Assembly (NCBI GenBank): GCA_036346355.1 | Contig: CM070581.1 | Span: 48,069,849 to 48,133,848 of the forward strand | Length of the DNA: 64,000 bases | Reading direction: 5' to 3' | DNA from: Rhipidocladum racemiflorum | Lineage: Eukaryota > Streptophyta > Magnoliopsida > Poales > Poaceae | Shown here: positions 37,015-48,262 of the stretch, piece by piece | Layout: every line of letters begins with the position of its first letter | Position numbering within the stretch: the stretch's first letter is position 1 | Notes under the pieces: generated by a model | Databases searched by the model: none | What the model saw: the letters and a program-made list of their open reading frames with translations, nothing else | Told to the model about the DNA's origin: nothing | Program-made: the position numbers and the translations under genes

Positions 37015-39189
37015 AGAATACCCGCATTTACTATGCCTCGAATGTTACCAAACATAAGCTAAACAACATCTAAATACCACATTTAACATCAAATTCCAGC
37101 AAAGGTGCATAGGCTAAAACCGAGATTTCGGCAAAGACTCCCTTTGTTTAATCATGAATTTAAGAAACAAAGAACAATATAGCATTATATGGCAATAAGA
37201 GAAACATCTAAACAGCAATAAATAAAGTCTTAACGCATAATAAAGACTAACATCAAGCTCTTTAAAGTTCCAAGTGTCAAACAAACAATAGAACTCTCAT
37301 TAACTAAGCTAAGACTTAATTTAAAGGCCATCACACGCAATTTATTATCCAACTAAATGAATTGACTTGGGGAAACATTAAGGTGAAGCAACGGTGAGAG
37401 TGTGACTATTCTTTCCCGCATGCCGCTCTCTCATGGTACCTAAAACAACAAGAAAAACACAAGGGTGAGTTCAAAACTCAAAGAAGCATAATGCAATGGA
37501 CAACAAGCATAACAACAAGTCAATAACATCTTTCATCATGTATAACATCTCATTCATGAATACTTATCAATATCATCATCAATTTGTATGCGTAATGCAT
37601 TGCTCCCTAATTCTCCGAACCTCATACCGTATGGGAAGTACACACCCGCCGGTGTGCACTCTTTCCCCTTCCATCCCGAAGATGGAGGGTGCCTACTCGC
37701 CTAAACACCACGTGATGGAATCACGACATAGGATTCTACTCAATGGCGTTCCGACTAGTCATAACTTTCTTCACCGACCTTGCCGGACTAGCTATGACTT
37801 TCTCACCGCCTCGCCTCTATCTCATGACATGCATGCAACCATGCCAAATATCATATTCAATTCACATATTAACACATGGCATCATAATATGTTAAACATG
37901 CTCATCATATCATATCAATCATTAAATCATGGCAAGTGGACATATATCTTGTAGGCAATTCCATCTAATTTCAACATGCAACCTACAACTTGCTATCCAT
38001 CACAACACACTTGCCTCAACCACGCAACGGATTGGGAAGAAGAGGGAACTCCGGGTCACACCACCTGCACATAGGCATCACACACTCACAATCATAACCT
38101 CAAACAGTACACACGCCCATCTAACCCGACATTGCCAACTACTCGCAAAACCTAAAAACAGAGGTTCTGTCCCGCGTGAACAGCAGCCTTGCAAAAGGCA
38201 TAACTTGAGTTCTGGGACTCCAAATCGAATAAACGAGTACACCGTCAGCGAAGCTTAGAAATTTCCCAACTTTTTCTAGTTATAGGGAAAGACTGATTCG
38301 GACTCTAAAATTGTTTAATCTACAATTACCACAATCTGTTCCAGTTACGTCACAGATTTTTAGGCGCGTCGGTAAAACAGCCATAACTTTCAAAACGGCT
38401 GATCGGAAATTAACGTGCTTTACGTCCACGGAAAGATAATTAAATTATCTACAACTTCCTAGAAGTCCGTACGGTCTGATTCGGATTCTAATCGACGGAA
38501 ACTCGAACCCTAGTTCGACTGCTCAATCTGCCCGAAAACAGAAACGTGGACAAGTTTAGATCTAACCCAAATTACTTCAAACCAGCGCCTCCAATTAATC
38601 TAAAAACTTGATAAACACCCTAATAACAGTACCTAGATCATCCCTAAGGATCCCCAAGATCATACCTTTGCCCGAAGCGCAAAACTCCAATCAATCTCCG
38701 CGAATCTCTCGCGACCGCTCGCTCCACGCCTCGCCTCGCTCCTTGCTCTCGCTCCGCTCCACGGGATGACTCCGAGGTGCAGGGGTGGGAGACCACCCTA
38801 GGGCAGCAAGGGGTGGAGGGGAGGTGGTGTGGAGGTGGAGGAAAGGGGAGGGATGCGCATCGTTATGGGGGCTAGGGCTTAGGGGAGGGGAGGAGAGAGG
38901 GCGCAAGAGGGAGGCGGGGCGCAAGGGGCTGAGGGTGGGGCGCAAGGGGCAGGGGGAGCCTTTAACAGCTCCTCAACCCAATCCCTAGTCCGTTACGGAG
39001 TCCTAATCCATCCCACCAAAGCCCACCAAGGCCCAAAACTCTAAAGGCCCAAAACCTAAACGGCCCTAAACGGCCCGGAAACGTTATTAACCCCCGATCC
39101 TTATGATCTTAACCTTATTTCCACATCTCATACTGTATTTTAACCTTATCATGCTCAATAATAAGGTTACGACACTCCGAGGTGTCACA
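37015..39189 (-). repeat. 5' LTR of element G
   Basis: About 2,175 bp. The right end GAGGTGTCACA is followed by the ATACC duplication. The left end is altered (AGAATACCCGCATTTA against TGTAACACCCCGGCATTTA), so the start is placed by alignment. Confidence 0.85.
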
Positions 39190-39194
39190 ATACC

Positions 39195-41095
39195 TTCTTT
39201 AGGATACAATTCTATATCATGCTAAAATATCCATGGTTCACTTCATCGCCACATGTTATAATAATCTCTATTTTACAATGGCTTCCAAAAAGTAATCCAA
39301 ACAATTACCACCACTACTAAATCATCAATATCCATAAATAGGCATAATAATAAAAACAACTACATTGTTTTTAGTTACACTATCCATATACCATAACAAA
39401 TTGTCACTACACAACATACTCCAACTATAAAAACAAATTTAATAGGTTAGACCATCCCAATGCTTTAGCAATAACATAAACACAAAAGCCTATGTCTTCA
39501 CAATTGACATCGATACTAGCATCGTAGGAACACAACTGCATACTTCCAATTATACTAATGGTTTGCGACAATATAAAAAGCAACTCTAATCAACTTCCAA
39601 ATTAAAGTCACTAGTCAACACGATTAAATCTCTCTATTAATCCATTAGATTAGAACATCTTTAGACAACCAAAGAAAGTTTCTTTAACAATATCAATGAG
39701 TCTACATCATCTTAATGTTTTAACTATGCATTAGGGTTTAAAACTTTAAACATATTCGAGGGTCATAAGCACTTTCAAAGCAAGGCAACAGATTCTAAGC
39801 ATGTACATTAACATATTTATTCATTCTCATTATAGGGTAATCTGCAACACTAGAAGTTCATTTAATCTTAAGCTAAACACAAATATTACTTTTAACTGAT
39901 TCAACTCACCAATTAACTTAAGAAAAAATCATTTCCAATAACCACATTGTTACATACTACATGACATGCTAAACAACCATTTTCACTTTTGACAAATAAG
40001 ATGCAACTCCACTTTTAAGGACAACCACAACTCAAGAACCAGAACGAACACCGATAGACAATTTCTCCTTTTCTAGGCAAGTAAGAAAACAAAACTCTAA
40101 CAGAAATGCAGGAGAGTTCCACTCTCAAGTTCCCAAATTTGCCCACAAAACTCTTCAAGAAATCTCAAGATCCATACTTCCAAGAAGGAAGAAGGATGCA
40201 CTAGGGAAAACAAAATGTTCAACCAAACCTTTTCCGATAAAGTTACAAAACTTAGCTCCACCCAACCTAAGGTCGGCACTAGGAGAACTTCAACTCTTTT
40301 CTCAGATAGGGAGGACAACAACCACATATGTTTCCTCCCTAAGACAATCCACAATAACCAGCAAAACCGGGTGTCAAAGCAAAGGCGACTAAAAAGGCGC
40401 AACTCTAAACTCTTCTTCTTCGTTTCCAACCAAGGAAGACCAAAAAAACCACAAATCGCATACGGAATGATCCGTGAAAAATCCAATACCAAACATTTTT
40501 CTTTTAGTTTCCATCAACTAAAACCAAGAAAACCAACCAAAACCAACCGTCAAAACGGTGAAAAACATACGAAGGAACCCACCACCAAACTCTTCTATTT
40601 GACTCCCGTCAACTACCCGATCTACGACAGAAAGGGTAAGCACTCTTCTCCTATAGGGGTTAATAGTTCTTCGGTGATGGCGCTAACCGGCCACACCGTC
40701 ACACTTCACCCTTACAATGAATAAAGAGAGGTGACCGAAACCCTTCGGCACCACAACCCCACTTTAACATAATAACATGAACAATTCCATTCAATTCTTT
40801 CATAAACATAGCAACATACATAAACAAATGTAGCATTCAACATCAAGGCTCAAATACAACATTTAAGCGTAAAGCAACGATTCCCATACCCTTTCCTACT
40901 TTGCATCCATGTGTGTCAAATTTTAAATTACTTATACCACTTTTGCAAGTTTTAATGTTGCTATCCTATAACAAAGTTTTAGTTAAGACCTAAGCCATGT
41001 TTCTAAGTTATTCCACATCACATTTTAGTTGTACCCTATAGCATGATACTAAAAATTCACATTCCAAGGACCTACAATTTCGCTCGATACCAATC
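39195..41095 (-). other. right part of the E interior and leader, non-coding
   Basis: The E interior resumes after element G. It is similar to the right half of the F interiors, including the leader (about 40540-41090). The hairpin CCGAA-ACCC-TTCGG is at 40735-40748. The primer site is decayed: CGCTCGATACCAATCAG. A plus-strand frame at 40215-40724 is antisense and is discussed among the rejected items. Confidence 0.75.
40735..40748 (-). promoter_or_regulatory. leader hairpin shared by F, E and G (copy E)
   Basis: CCGAA-ACCC-TTCGG, a five-pair stem with a four-base loop at the position equivalent to the F copies. Confidence 0.4.
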
Positions 41096-41586
41096 AGAAT
41101 AACACCAGGCATTTAATATGCCCGAATGCTACCAAACATAAGCTAAACAACGTCTAAATACCACATTTAAACATTGTAACACCCCAATTTTTTCTTTTCA
41201 TGAAATTAAAATATTATTTTGCACATTTGTGGATTTTTGGAATTTTCTGGAATTTATTTGGATTTATTTGGATTTAATTTTAATTTATTCCATATTGAAA
41301 TAATTAAAGAAATTAAATTTTCAAATAAAGTTTTGTTGGAAATATTTTATTTGAGTCCCAAATACCCTAAAATATTTTCCAGAATTTTCCTGGAATTTTT
41401 CCAAGTATTTTGCTATTTTTTCGGATTAAAATGAATTTTCTGCGAATTAAATGAATTATTAAATCGTTTCGGGTCTAGTACTGTTCCTCGGGTCCGAGTC
41501 GGACTCGAGTCCGACCCGAACCCGACCGGACCGCTTGATTCGGTCGAACCGTGTCGCCCAAGCCCAACTCTAACCCTAGCCGCCGA

Positions 41587-42248
41587 CCGTTGGATCTCAA
41601 TCCAACGGCCGTGCGTGTGCCGCGTTGCGTGTGCACGTGGACCGTCCGATGCGGGACGCGTGGACGGCATCCGGTCGTCGTCCTCGTCCGAACCGGGCTC
41701 GGAGAGCGCCGCCGCGTCCGACTAGGGCTCCGCCCTAAGCGTGCCTTCCGGGGCTATTTAAAGCCCAGGACGTTCCCCGAGGACCGCTGCCACCCCACAA
41801 GTATTTTGCCCAAGGTTTTAGCCGCCGAGCCGCCGCCAGCACGCCGTGATTGCTCGCCGTAGTACATTAGGCCCGCCACGGTTTTTGTCTTCGTTCCGTC
41901 GCCGTCCGCCGCGATCCGCCGTCCCCGTGCCCGGATCTGGAACCGCGAAGTCAAGGCGCGCCCGAAGGACACGCTCATCTCGCCGGAGACGCGCTCGAAC
42001 GCCGTGTGGAAGGTCGCCTTCCCCGACTCCGGCGGAGCAGCGCCACCGCAACGCCATCGTCGACCCCGAAGCACGTCAACCGTCCGATCGAAATCCAACG
42101 ATCCAGGTGAGCCCACGTGCAACCAAAACCTTAGAACCCAGATCGGATCTGGACCGTTGGATTAAGATCCAACGGCCCACGATCGGCCACGTCCGCTCCA
42201 ACACGTGAACCTAGATCCAATCCGAGCCGTCGGATTTCAAACCGACGG
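41587..42248. repeat. three dispersed 22-bp palindromes in LTR H
   Basis: At 41587-41608 and 42154-42175, CCGTTGGAT and ATCCAACGG flank four different bases. At 42227-42248 the arms are CCGTCGGAT and AACCGACGG: a T-to-C change on one side is matched by A-to-G on the other. A weaker fourth copy lies at about 42079-42100. Confidence 0.8.
41755..41762 (+). promoter_or_regulatory. TATA-like box of LTR H
   Basis: TATTTAAA about 580 bp into the LTR, in a CG-rich setting (GGGGC before, GCCC after). It is placed as expected for the U3/R border. Confidence 0.5.
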
Positions 42249-45200
42249 CCCGGATCGTGCCACGTGCCCGGGGAGCCGAACCGTCGCGGCCTCGCGCGCG
42301 TGCGTGGGTCACTGACACGCCGGGCCCGCGTGTCAGCGATCGCACCGTGACGTCACCCACGACGTCATCGGTGGGTCCCACCTGTCAGCGACCGTGCGCT
42401 ATGGACCGTATCCACCGTGGACCGAGCCAAACCATGGACCACGTCCATGAACCGGCTGATGTCAGCAGACCAATCAGAGGCTGCCACGTCTCCTCGCTGA
42501 TGCAATAATTAATTTTCGAAAAAGAAAATGATTTACTAATTCGAAATAATGATTTCAGATTTTGATTCAAACTTTAAACGCTTATAACATTTGCGTTTCA
42601 ACTCCGATTTGAGTGATTCAAATTTTTAAATTTGTATAAAATTGAGATCTACCTAATTGTGAATTTTATTTAATTTTTGGACTAAATTTTTCCTTTGTAA
42701 TATTATTTAATTGATTATTTAAACTTCAAAATGCTATAACTTTTGCATTTTAACTCCGAATTTGACGATTCCAGTTTCTAAAAATTCATAAAATTATGCT
42801 CTCTCTGTTTATGGATTTTATTTGGATGTTTGGATGTTTTTGTCTACTGTTTTATTCATTGGTTGCTATTTGCACGCTTTACGAGTAGACGTTGAAGTGC
42901 CGGAAGGATTCGAAGGAGAAGTATTAACTCAGGATCCAACTCAAGACCAAGAACAAGTACTTTTTGAAGGCAAGTTGTGCTTTGACCATGTTGATCCTAT
43001 TTTGAAACCTATTTTGGTTCAAATTATTGCATGCTAGTTCAATTAGAAAATACTTTATTTAAATATGGGAAATTAGATAAATGCCAAATTGCTGTATGAC
43101 ACCTTGATTAATTAAATATGTGCCATGACCCATGTCACCCTAGTTGTGATTTACTAGTTGGACATTATTAAATTGCCAACATGGGAAATTAGATCGTTGT
43201 AGTATGTTGCTTAGACCTGCTACGTGCTCATGACATGATTTTGGACAATCAAATGTTAATATTGACTTAATGATATATTGAACCTGTTTTGGAAAGGTAT
43301 CATGTGATGTTGATGGCACGTGGTGCATGGTAATCAAGCTGGGTTTGATAAATAGCTTTTGACCGGCATGTGGCAAGAATGATCGTGGGCCGGTTGTGGC
43401 ACTTTGGGAATGTTGTTTTGGTTCTTCGGGTAGTCTTGCCCTGGTTACCCTAAGGACTTAACCTTGCAAGCCTTTGAACTGAGTCAAGCGTGAAACCACA
43501 TGTCTGTAATGGGATGGACCTAGTTGACTAAGTTGCTAATAACATACCTGTGGGACCTCAGGAGGTCAACTACACCCTTTGTGTAAGTTGTACGGGGGAG
43601 CGTACTGGGGCTGAGGCCAGGTACCCATCTAACGGTTGATTGGCCTAAACTTCGCCTTAGCTAAGGGAAGGGTTAGTGTGCAATAACCGGGGAGGCTCAC
43701 TTGTATTGTTAGAAGTTTTCGAAAGACTTTGTTACGGGAACTCGCCTTTGTGGTGTTTGACTGTATCTTGTGGGTAAAGTGCATAACCTCTGCAGAGTGT
43801 AGAATCTATTCGAATAGCCGTGTCCGCGGTATTGGACATCGCTCGGGAATTACAGTCAAGGGTTAGATTTTCTTGAAAATAACTTGGACTTGAAAGGTTG
43901 GTTTGGTTAAAATAATGTTGTCAATGGAAATGTGGATTAGGAATGGGAAAAATGTTGATTAAACTCCTGGAAAAAGTTATTGATGTTATACTTGTTTCTA
44001 CTGCTTTCGAATCTACTTATGCTACTTGTCAAGTGCTGTTTACTGCAAATATACCTTGAGCTATTCCTTTGTATCAATCCGTGCATATAGTATATTAGCT
44101 TGCATTCTGTGCATGACTTGCTGAGTACCAAGTACTCACCCTTGCCACAATACAACACCAGTTGAAGAGGAGACTACACCAGCTTTGGAGGAGGAGCTCC
44201 AAGAGGAACCGTCTACTTAGGGAGCGAGCCCAGTCAGTTGCCTGTGGTATACTGGATGGCGCCACGAAGTTATCTTATTTTCCGCTGCTATTATTTCTCT
44301 CTTAATAAGTTTCGCCCTGCGAGGCGTATATTTGTAACTTGACCATAAGGTCGAGTAACCAGTTTGACTATTTAATTAAAGTACTTTACTAGTATCGAGT
44401 GGTATGATTGTGATATTTACCGATGTTAAGACTGTGTGCACTAGCGCGTTCCTGGACTAGTGCTGAATACACAGAGGGTCCGGATTTGCAAATTCGGGTC
44501 CCGACAAACATAAATTCCAGCAAAGGTACATATGCTAAAAACCGATATCTCGACAACATCTCCTTTGCTTTTCCATGAGTTAACACAATAACACAATCAT
44601 GGCAAGATATAACATGGCACACGACATCTATAACATCAACATAAATGGACATAACATCAAATTACGCCAAAAAATACTACGCTCAACTACTTCATAAACT
44701 ATAACGAAGCAAATAAGGAATCACTAGCATGCTAAATTAAACCATACATTAAGTTTAAGGCACAACTCTTAATATCATGTCTCCAAGTGATTAATTATGG
44801 ACTATGATGGTGGAGCTACGTGTAGAAGTGTAGCTAGACCCCTTTTTCCCGCATGCCGATCTGAAAGTACCTAAAAACAACATAAAACACAAGCGTGAGT
44901 TCAAAAACTCAGCAAGCATATTGTAATGGACAACAAGATCATTTACAAGACAATAATACCTTACATCACATATAACATCTCATACTTGAGCACATAACAA
45001 CATCATCATCATTAAATATGTATTGCAATGTAATGCAATGCAATGTTATGCTCATATCTCCTTGGAAACTCATACCGGTATGGTTGAGTACACACCCGTC
45101 GGTGTGCACCCTTTTCCCCCCTTCCATCCCGAAGATGGAGGGTGCCTACTCCTCGCTTCCATTCACCACGTGGATGGAATCACGATGTAGGTCTTACTCA

Positions 45201-45411
45201 ATGGCGTTCCGGACTAGTCATAACTTTCTCACCGACCTTCCCCGGACTAGTTATGACTTTCTCACCGCCCTCGCCCCATCTCATGACATGCATGCAACTA
45301 TGCCAATTATCATATCTCATTTGTACATAAACATATGGCATCATGTCATAGTACACACAAACACATGGCATCGAATCATGATAAGTATAGACACACATCA
45401 TCATATCATGA

Positions 45412-47133
45412 TGTAGGATCGAAGTATACGAATATAGCAATCAGAGGGGGGGTGAATGATTGTGCGGAAGCTAAAACCAAATTCTTGATCTACTAAAAGT
45501 TCACCCCAAAACAGAACCAAATAATTGCCTCGTTTTCGACAAAAATAGAATGATAGAGGTTTGGTAAAACGAGAATTCCCAGAGATCCAACCGTTAGATT
45601 GATCTGAAAGTTGGACACGAGAAACTAGATTCCAATACGAATCAAACCCAAAAAGAATCAGCTCGATCGGACTTACGGATCAAAAGTTATAAGCTTCGCA
45701 AGCTTGCTGATCCAGAACTTGACGAAAATCAATCTAATCAAAACTTCAAGATTAAACAAGAACGACAAAAGATTGATCAACTAGACTTTGAGAAACACTA
45801 GATCAATACCCTAGAGAGGTTTTTGATGGATCAAATAAAGATAAAACTTAAAGAACAAAAACCAATCTAGAACTAGAACAAGCATGCAAACAAGAACCAA
45901 AAAGAGAACGTTGAAGCAATGCGGGAACTAGAAGAATTGATCTTTATTTCTTTTGTCTAAAGTACTCCCATCAAAAGAGTACAAACCCTAAACTTTGAGC
46001 CCAAGGCTCTATGCGCCTAGCTCTCCTCAATTCGATGCCCTTCAACAGAGACAACCCTCCTATTTAAAGCACCAACCCACAAGGAGTTACGAATACGATT
46101 CCTATTCCCTAGAAGGAATCAGATCCAACACAACTCTACTTGGCCCAACCTGGCCGAGTACAACTCTTGCACGCCGTATGGCAACCCTACCATACTCACG
46201 TGACTAACACTTTGCACGCGTATGGCCACCTGCCATACTCACGTGACTAACACTTTGCACGCGAATGACCTCCCGCCATTCTCACGTGACTAACCATTCT
46301 TCATGTGCACCATTCTCTTAGCCCGAACATCCCGCATGACATCCTTGACCACCAAGACCTCGGTTCCTCCTGAACCTAGTCCCGAACCTCGGTTCCTCCA
46401 TGAACCTAGTTCTAGTCCTGTCATCGACCACATTCGTCTTCGTGCACATGAACAAACCACAAAACAAATCCGAGCACAAGTCCACGACTTGACTCAAGGT
46501 CAATCCATGCAACTACTCACATGAGCATTGCATAAAGTCCACATTAGCTCAAAACCCTTAACCGCAGTAACAAAACATCCAAAGACACTCAAAACCACCC
46601 AGCGCACAAATGAAAAACTTACTTGTTTTTAAGAACATGGTCCCGCGCAAAAACCTCAAAAACACGTTTATGACGGACCAAAAATTTGGTCCGTTATACA
46701 TGGGAAAATCGAGGTCTCCAAAATCATGTGTATGACAGACCAAAAAATTCGGTCCGTCATACATGGGAAAAACGAGGTCGCCAAAATCATGTGTATGACA
46801 GACCAAAAATTTCGGTCCGTCATACATGGGAAAAACGAGGTCGCCAAAATCATGTGTATGACAGACCAAAAAATTTGGTCCGTCATACATGGAAAAAACG
46901 CGATTTCTTGTACAAGCGTAAAAGCATCAAAATCACGTTTATGACAGACCAAAAAGTTTGGTCCGTCATACATGCGAAAAACACGATTTTTAGTTATTTG
47001 GTTCGGCGCAAATGCAAAGTTTCTGTTTTTGGATGTTTGAATGTTTGGTCCTTCATGCAAGCAATTTTGCAAGATTAATCATAACCAAATTTTCAGCACA
47101 AGATCAAACCAATTTTTCATCACATGATTCACA
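45412..47133 (-). repeat. 3' LTR of Sirevirus I
   Basis: 1,722 bp, TGTAGGATCG to GATTCACA on the plus strand. It holds five palindromic units (46668-46964), three CACGTG boxes at 46197, 46240 and 46283, and a TTTAAATA box near 46064 on the minus strand. It has one palindrome unit more than the partner LTR. Confidence 0.93.
46668..46964. repeat. array of five GGACC palindromes in the Sirevirus LTR
   Basis: Each unit has the form TATGACAGACC, an A- and T-rich loop, then GGTCCGTCATAC. The first four lie about 63 bp apart; the fifth is about 80 bp further. The matching array in the other LTR (about 54922-55170) has four units. Confidence 0.85.
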
Positions 47134-48258
47134 ATCTCCCCCTTGATGAAAACATTGGCAACACCACTTTAGATTTGAACATTGGCATTCTCTTTTTAAA
47201 AGATTTTGAGATCCAAAGGATTAACACCAAAACACAGAACCTCCCCCTTTGACAAAAAGGCAAAACAAAATCTCCCCCTGAGAATGAAAATGTGTGTGAA
47301 TGTGCAATGTGTCCAGGAATTCCAAAATTCTCCAAACTTTTCCCAAAAAACTCAAATTTCCAAAAAAAACTTTTTCCCTTTTTTTCTTTGAACTTCTCAA
47401 ATATTCCCAAAATTTCTCCCCCTTTGACAATGGATTCATCAAGAGTACAAAAGAGAGAACAGGTTCAAAATTTTTCCTGTAGCAAAGATTTCACAAGGAG
47501 AAACAAGGGAGTGCCAAGATAGGAAAAGATGAGCTCATTCGATCATATAACCTTATATATCACATAATATGCAAAATACATGATCTTGAAGTGATTTTAA
47601 CAAGTTAGGGAATGACATGCATCTCAACCTCAATTTAGTCAACTATAGCCAAGTACTAAGCAAGATCTTAGCGAGAAAAAGCAAGGCTTTAAAAATTGAA
47701 GCAACTAACAACTTAGAGGCGAGCAAGTAGTTTCAACTCCAATCTAGTAGACCAATTTAATCTTTAAACAATAAATCGCATGTGGCATGCTTGAAGCATA
47801 CTTCTTTTATTTTCTAGGAGTGGCATGCTTGAAGCATACATCTTATCTTTGAGGGAATGGCATGCTTGAAGCATACATCTTATTTTTTAAGGAAAGCATG
47901 CCTGAAGCATACAACTTGAAGCTTTTGCTTTTAACACCCCTTTTTTTATTCCCTTTTTTTTCTTTTTCTTTGATTATAAACATGCAAAAATGATTAAATG
48001 GTCTTATGAAAGAGTAAAGTTGAAACCACACTTGCTTCATAGCCCAAATTTGTCAAGAGGATTCAATATCAAGCCTAGAAGAGTAAGATATCACAGAGTA
48101 TTTAGCTATATGCAATCAGATCAGGGAATTCCGCAATGTCATTCTTAGTTCAAGTGAGACAATTTAGATTATCATATATTAGCTCAATTATATAGTATAT
48201 AAAGAAATATGATAAAGTGAGCTCATCAAGTGAAAGAACTTGGCAAAGAAACTCCCCC
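47134..48258 (-). other. 3' spacer of Sirevirus I with repeated polypurine tracts
   Basis: Between pol and the 3' LTR. Several CTCCCCCTT or CTCCCCCTG runs (47136-47145, about 47238, 47271 and 47416) are PPT-like on the minus strand; the one touching the LTR (AAGGGGGAGAT) is the likely true PPT. The left half is A- and C-rich; the right half holds a palindromic repeat. There is no env-like reading frame. Confidence 0.75.
47783..47917. repeat. four-copy palindromic repeat in the Sirevirus spacer
   Basis: GCATGCTTGAAGCATAC occurs near 47784, 47823 and 47860, and a variant with CATGCCTGAAGCATAC near 47895, spaced by 35-39 bp. The core GCATGCTT-G-AAGCATAC is an inverted repeat with one mismatch. 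Confidence 0.85.
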
Positions 48259-48262
48259 TCAA
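48253..48262 (-). promoter_or_regulatory. polypurine tract overlapping the pol stop (Sirevirus I)
   Basis: On the minus strand TTGAGGGGGA contains the TGA stop of RNase H (48261-48259), the same overlap as in Sirevirus A at 757-768. Confidence 0.6.

Larger units (their letters stand above)
30386..39189 (-). mobile_element. Ty3/gypsy retrotransposon with degraded gag-pol (element G), probable relative of the autonomous partner of E and F
   Basis: G is flanked by ATACC at 30381-30385 and 39190-39194 and measures 8.8 kb. LTRs are at 30386-32570 and about 37015-39189. The minus-strand interior has gag finger, protease, RT, RNase H and integrase in gypsy order, all with frameshifts. The LTR start (TGTAACACCCCGGCATTTA) and the leader next to the primer site match those of E, so G and E belong to one LTR group. 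The clade is probably Tekay-like from RT and integrase motifs; I do not see a clear chromodomain. Confidence 0.9.
41175..44506 (+). mobile_element. Tekay-like Ty3/gypsy solo LTR (element H)
   Basis: 3,332 bp from TGTAACACCCCAATTTTT to GGGTCCCGACA, flanked by AACAT at 41170-41174 and 44507-44511. The ends and the great length resemble LTRs of Tekay/Del chromoviruses in plants. It has a TATA-like TATTTAAA at 41755-41762, a GC-rich stretch after it, and a set of 22-bp palindromes. No gag, pol or primer site is present. A short plus-strand frame at 42822-43037 is not supported as a gene. The clade is inferred from LTR character only. Confidence 0.85.

Noticed and set aside
42822..43037. 71-codon plus-strand frame in LTR H.
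   Set aside because: No recognised family and no support beyond openness; long LTRs often contain such frames.
47134..48258. Possible env-like gene in the Sirevirus I spacer.
   Set aside because: Only short frames on either strand; no signal peptide or membrane segment, and the spacer is repeat-rich.
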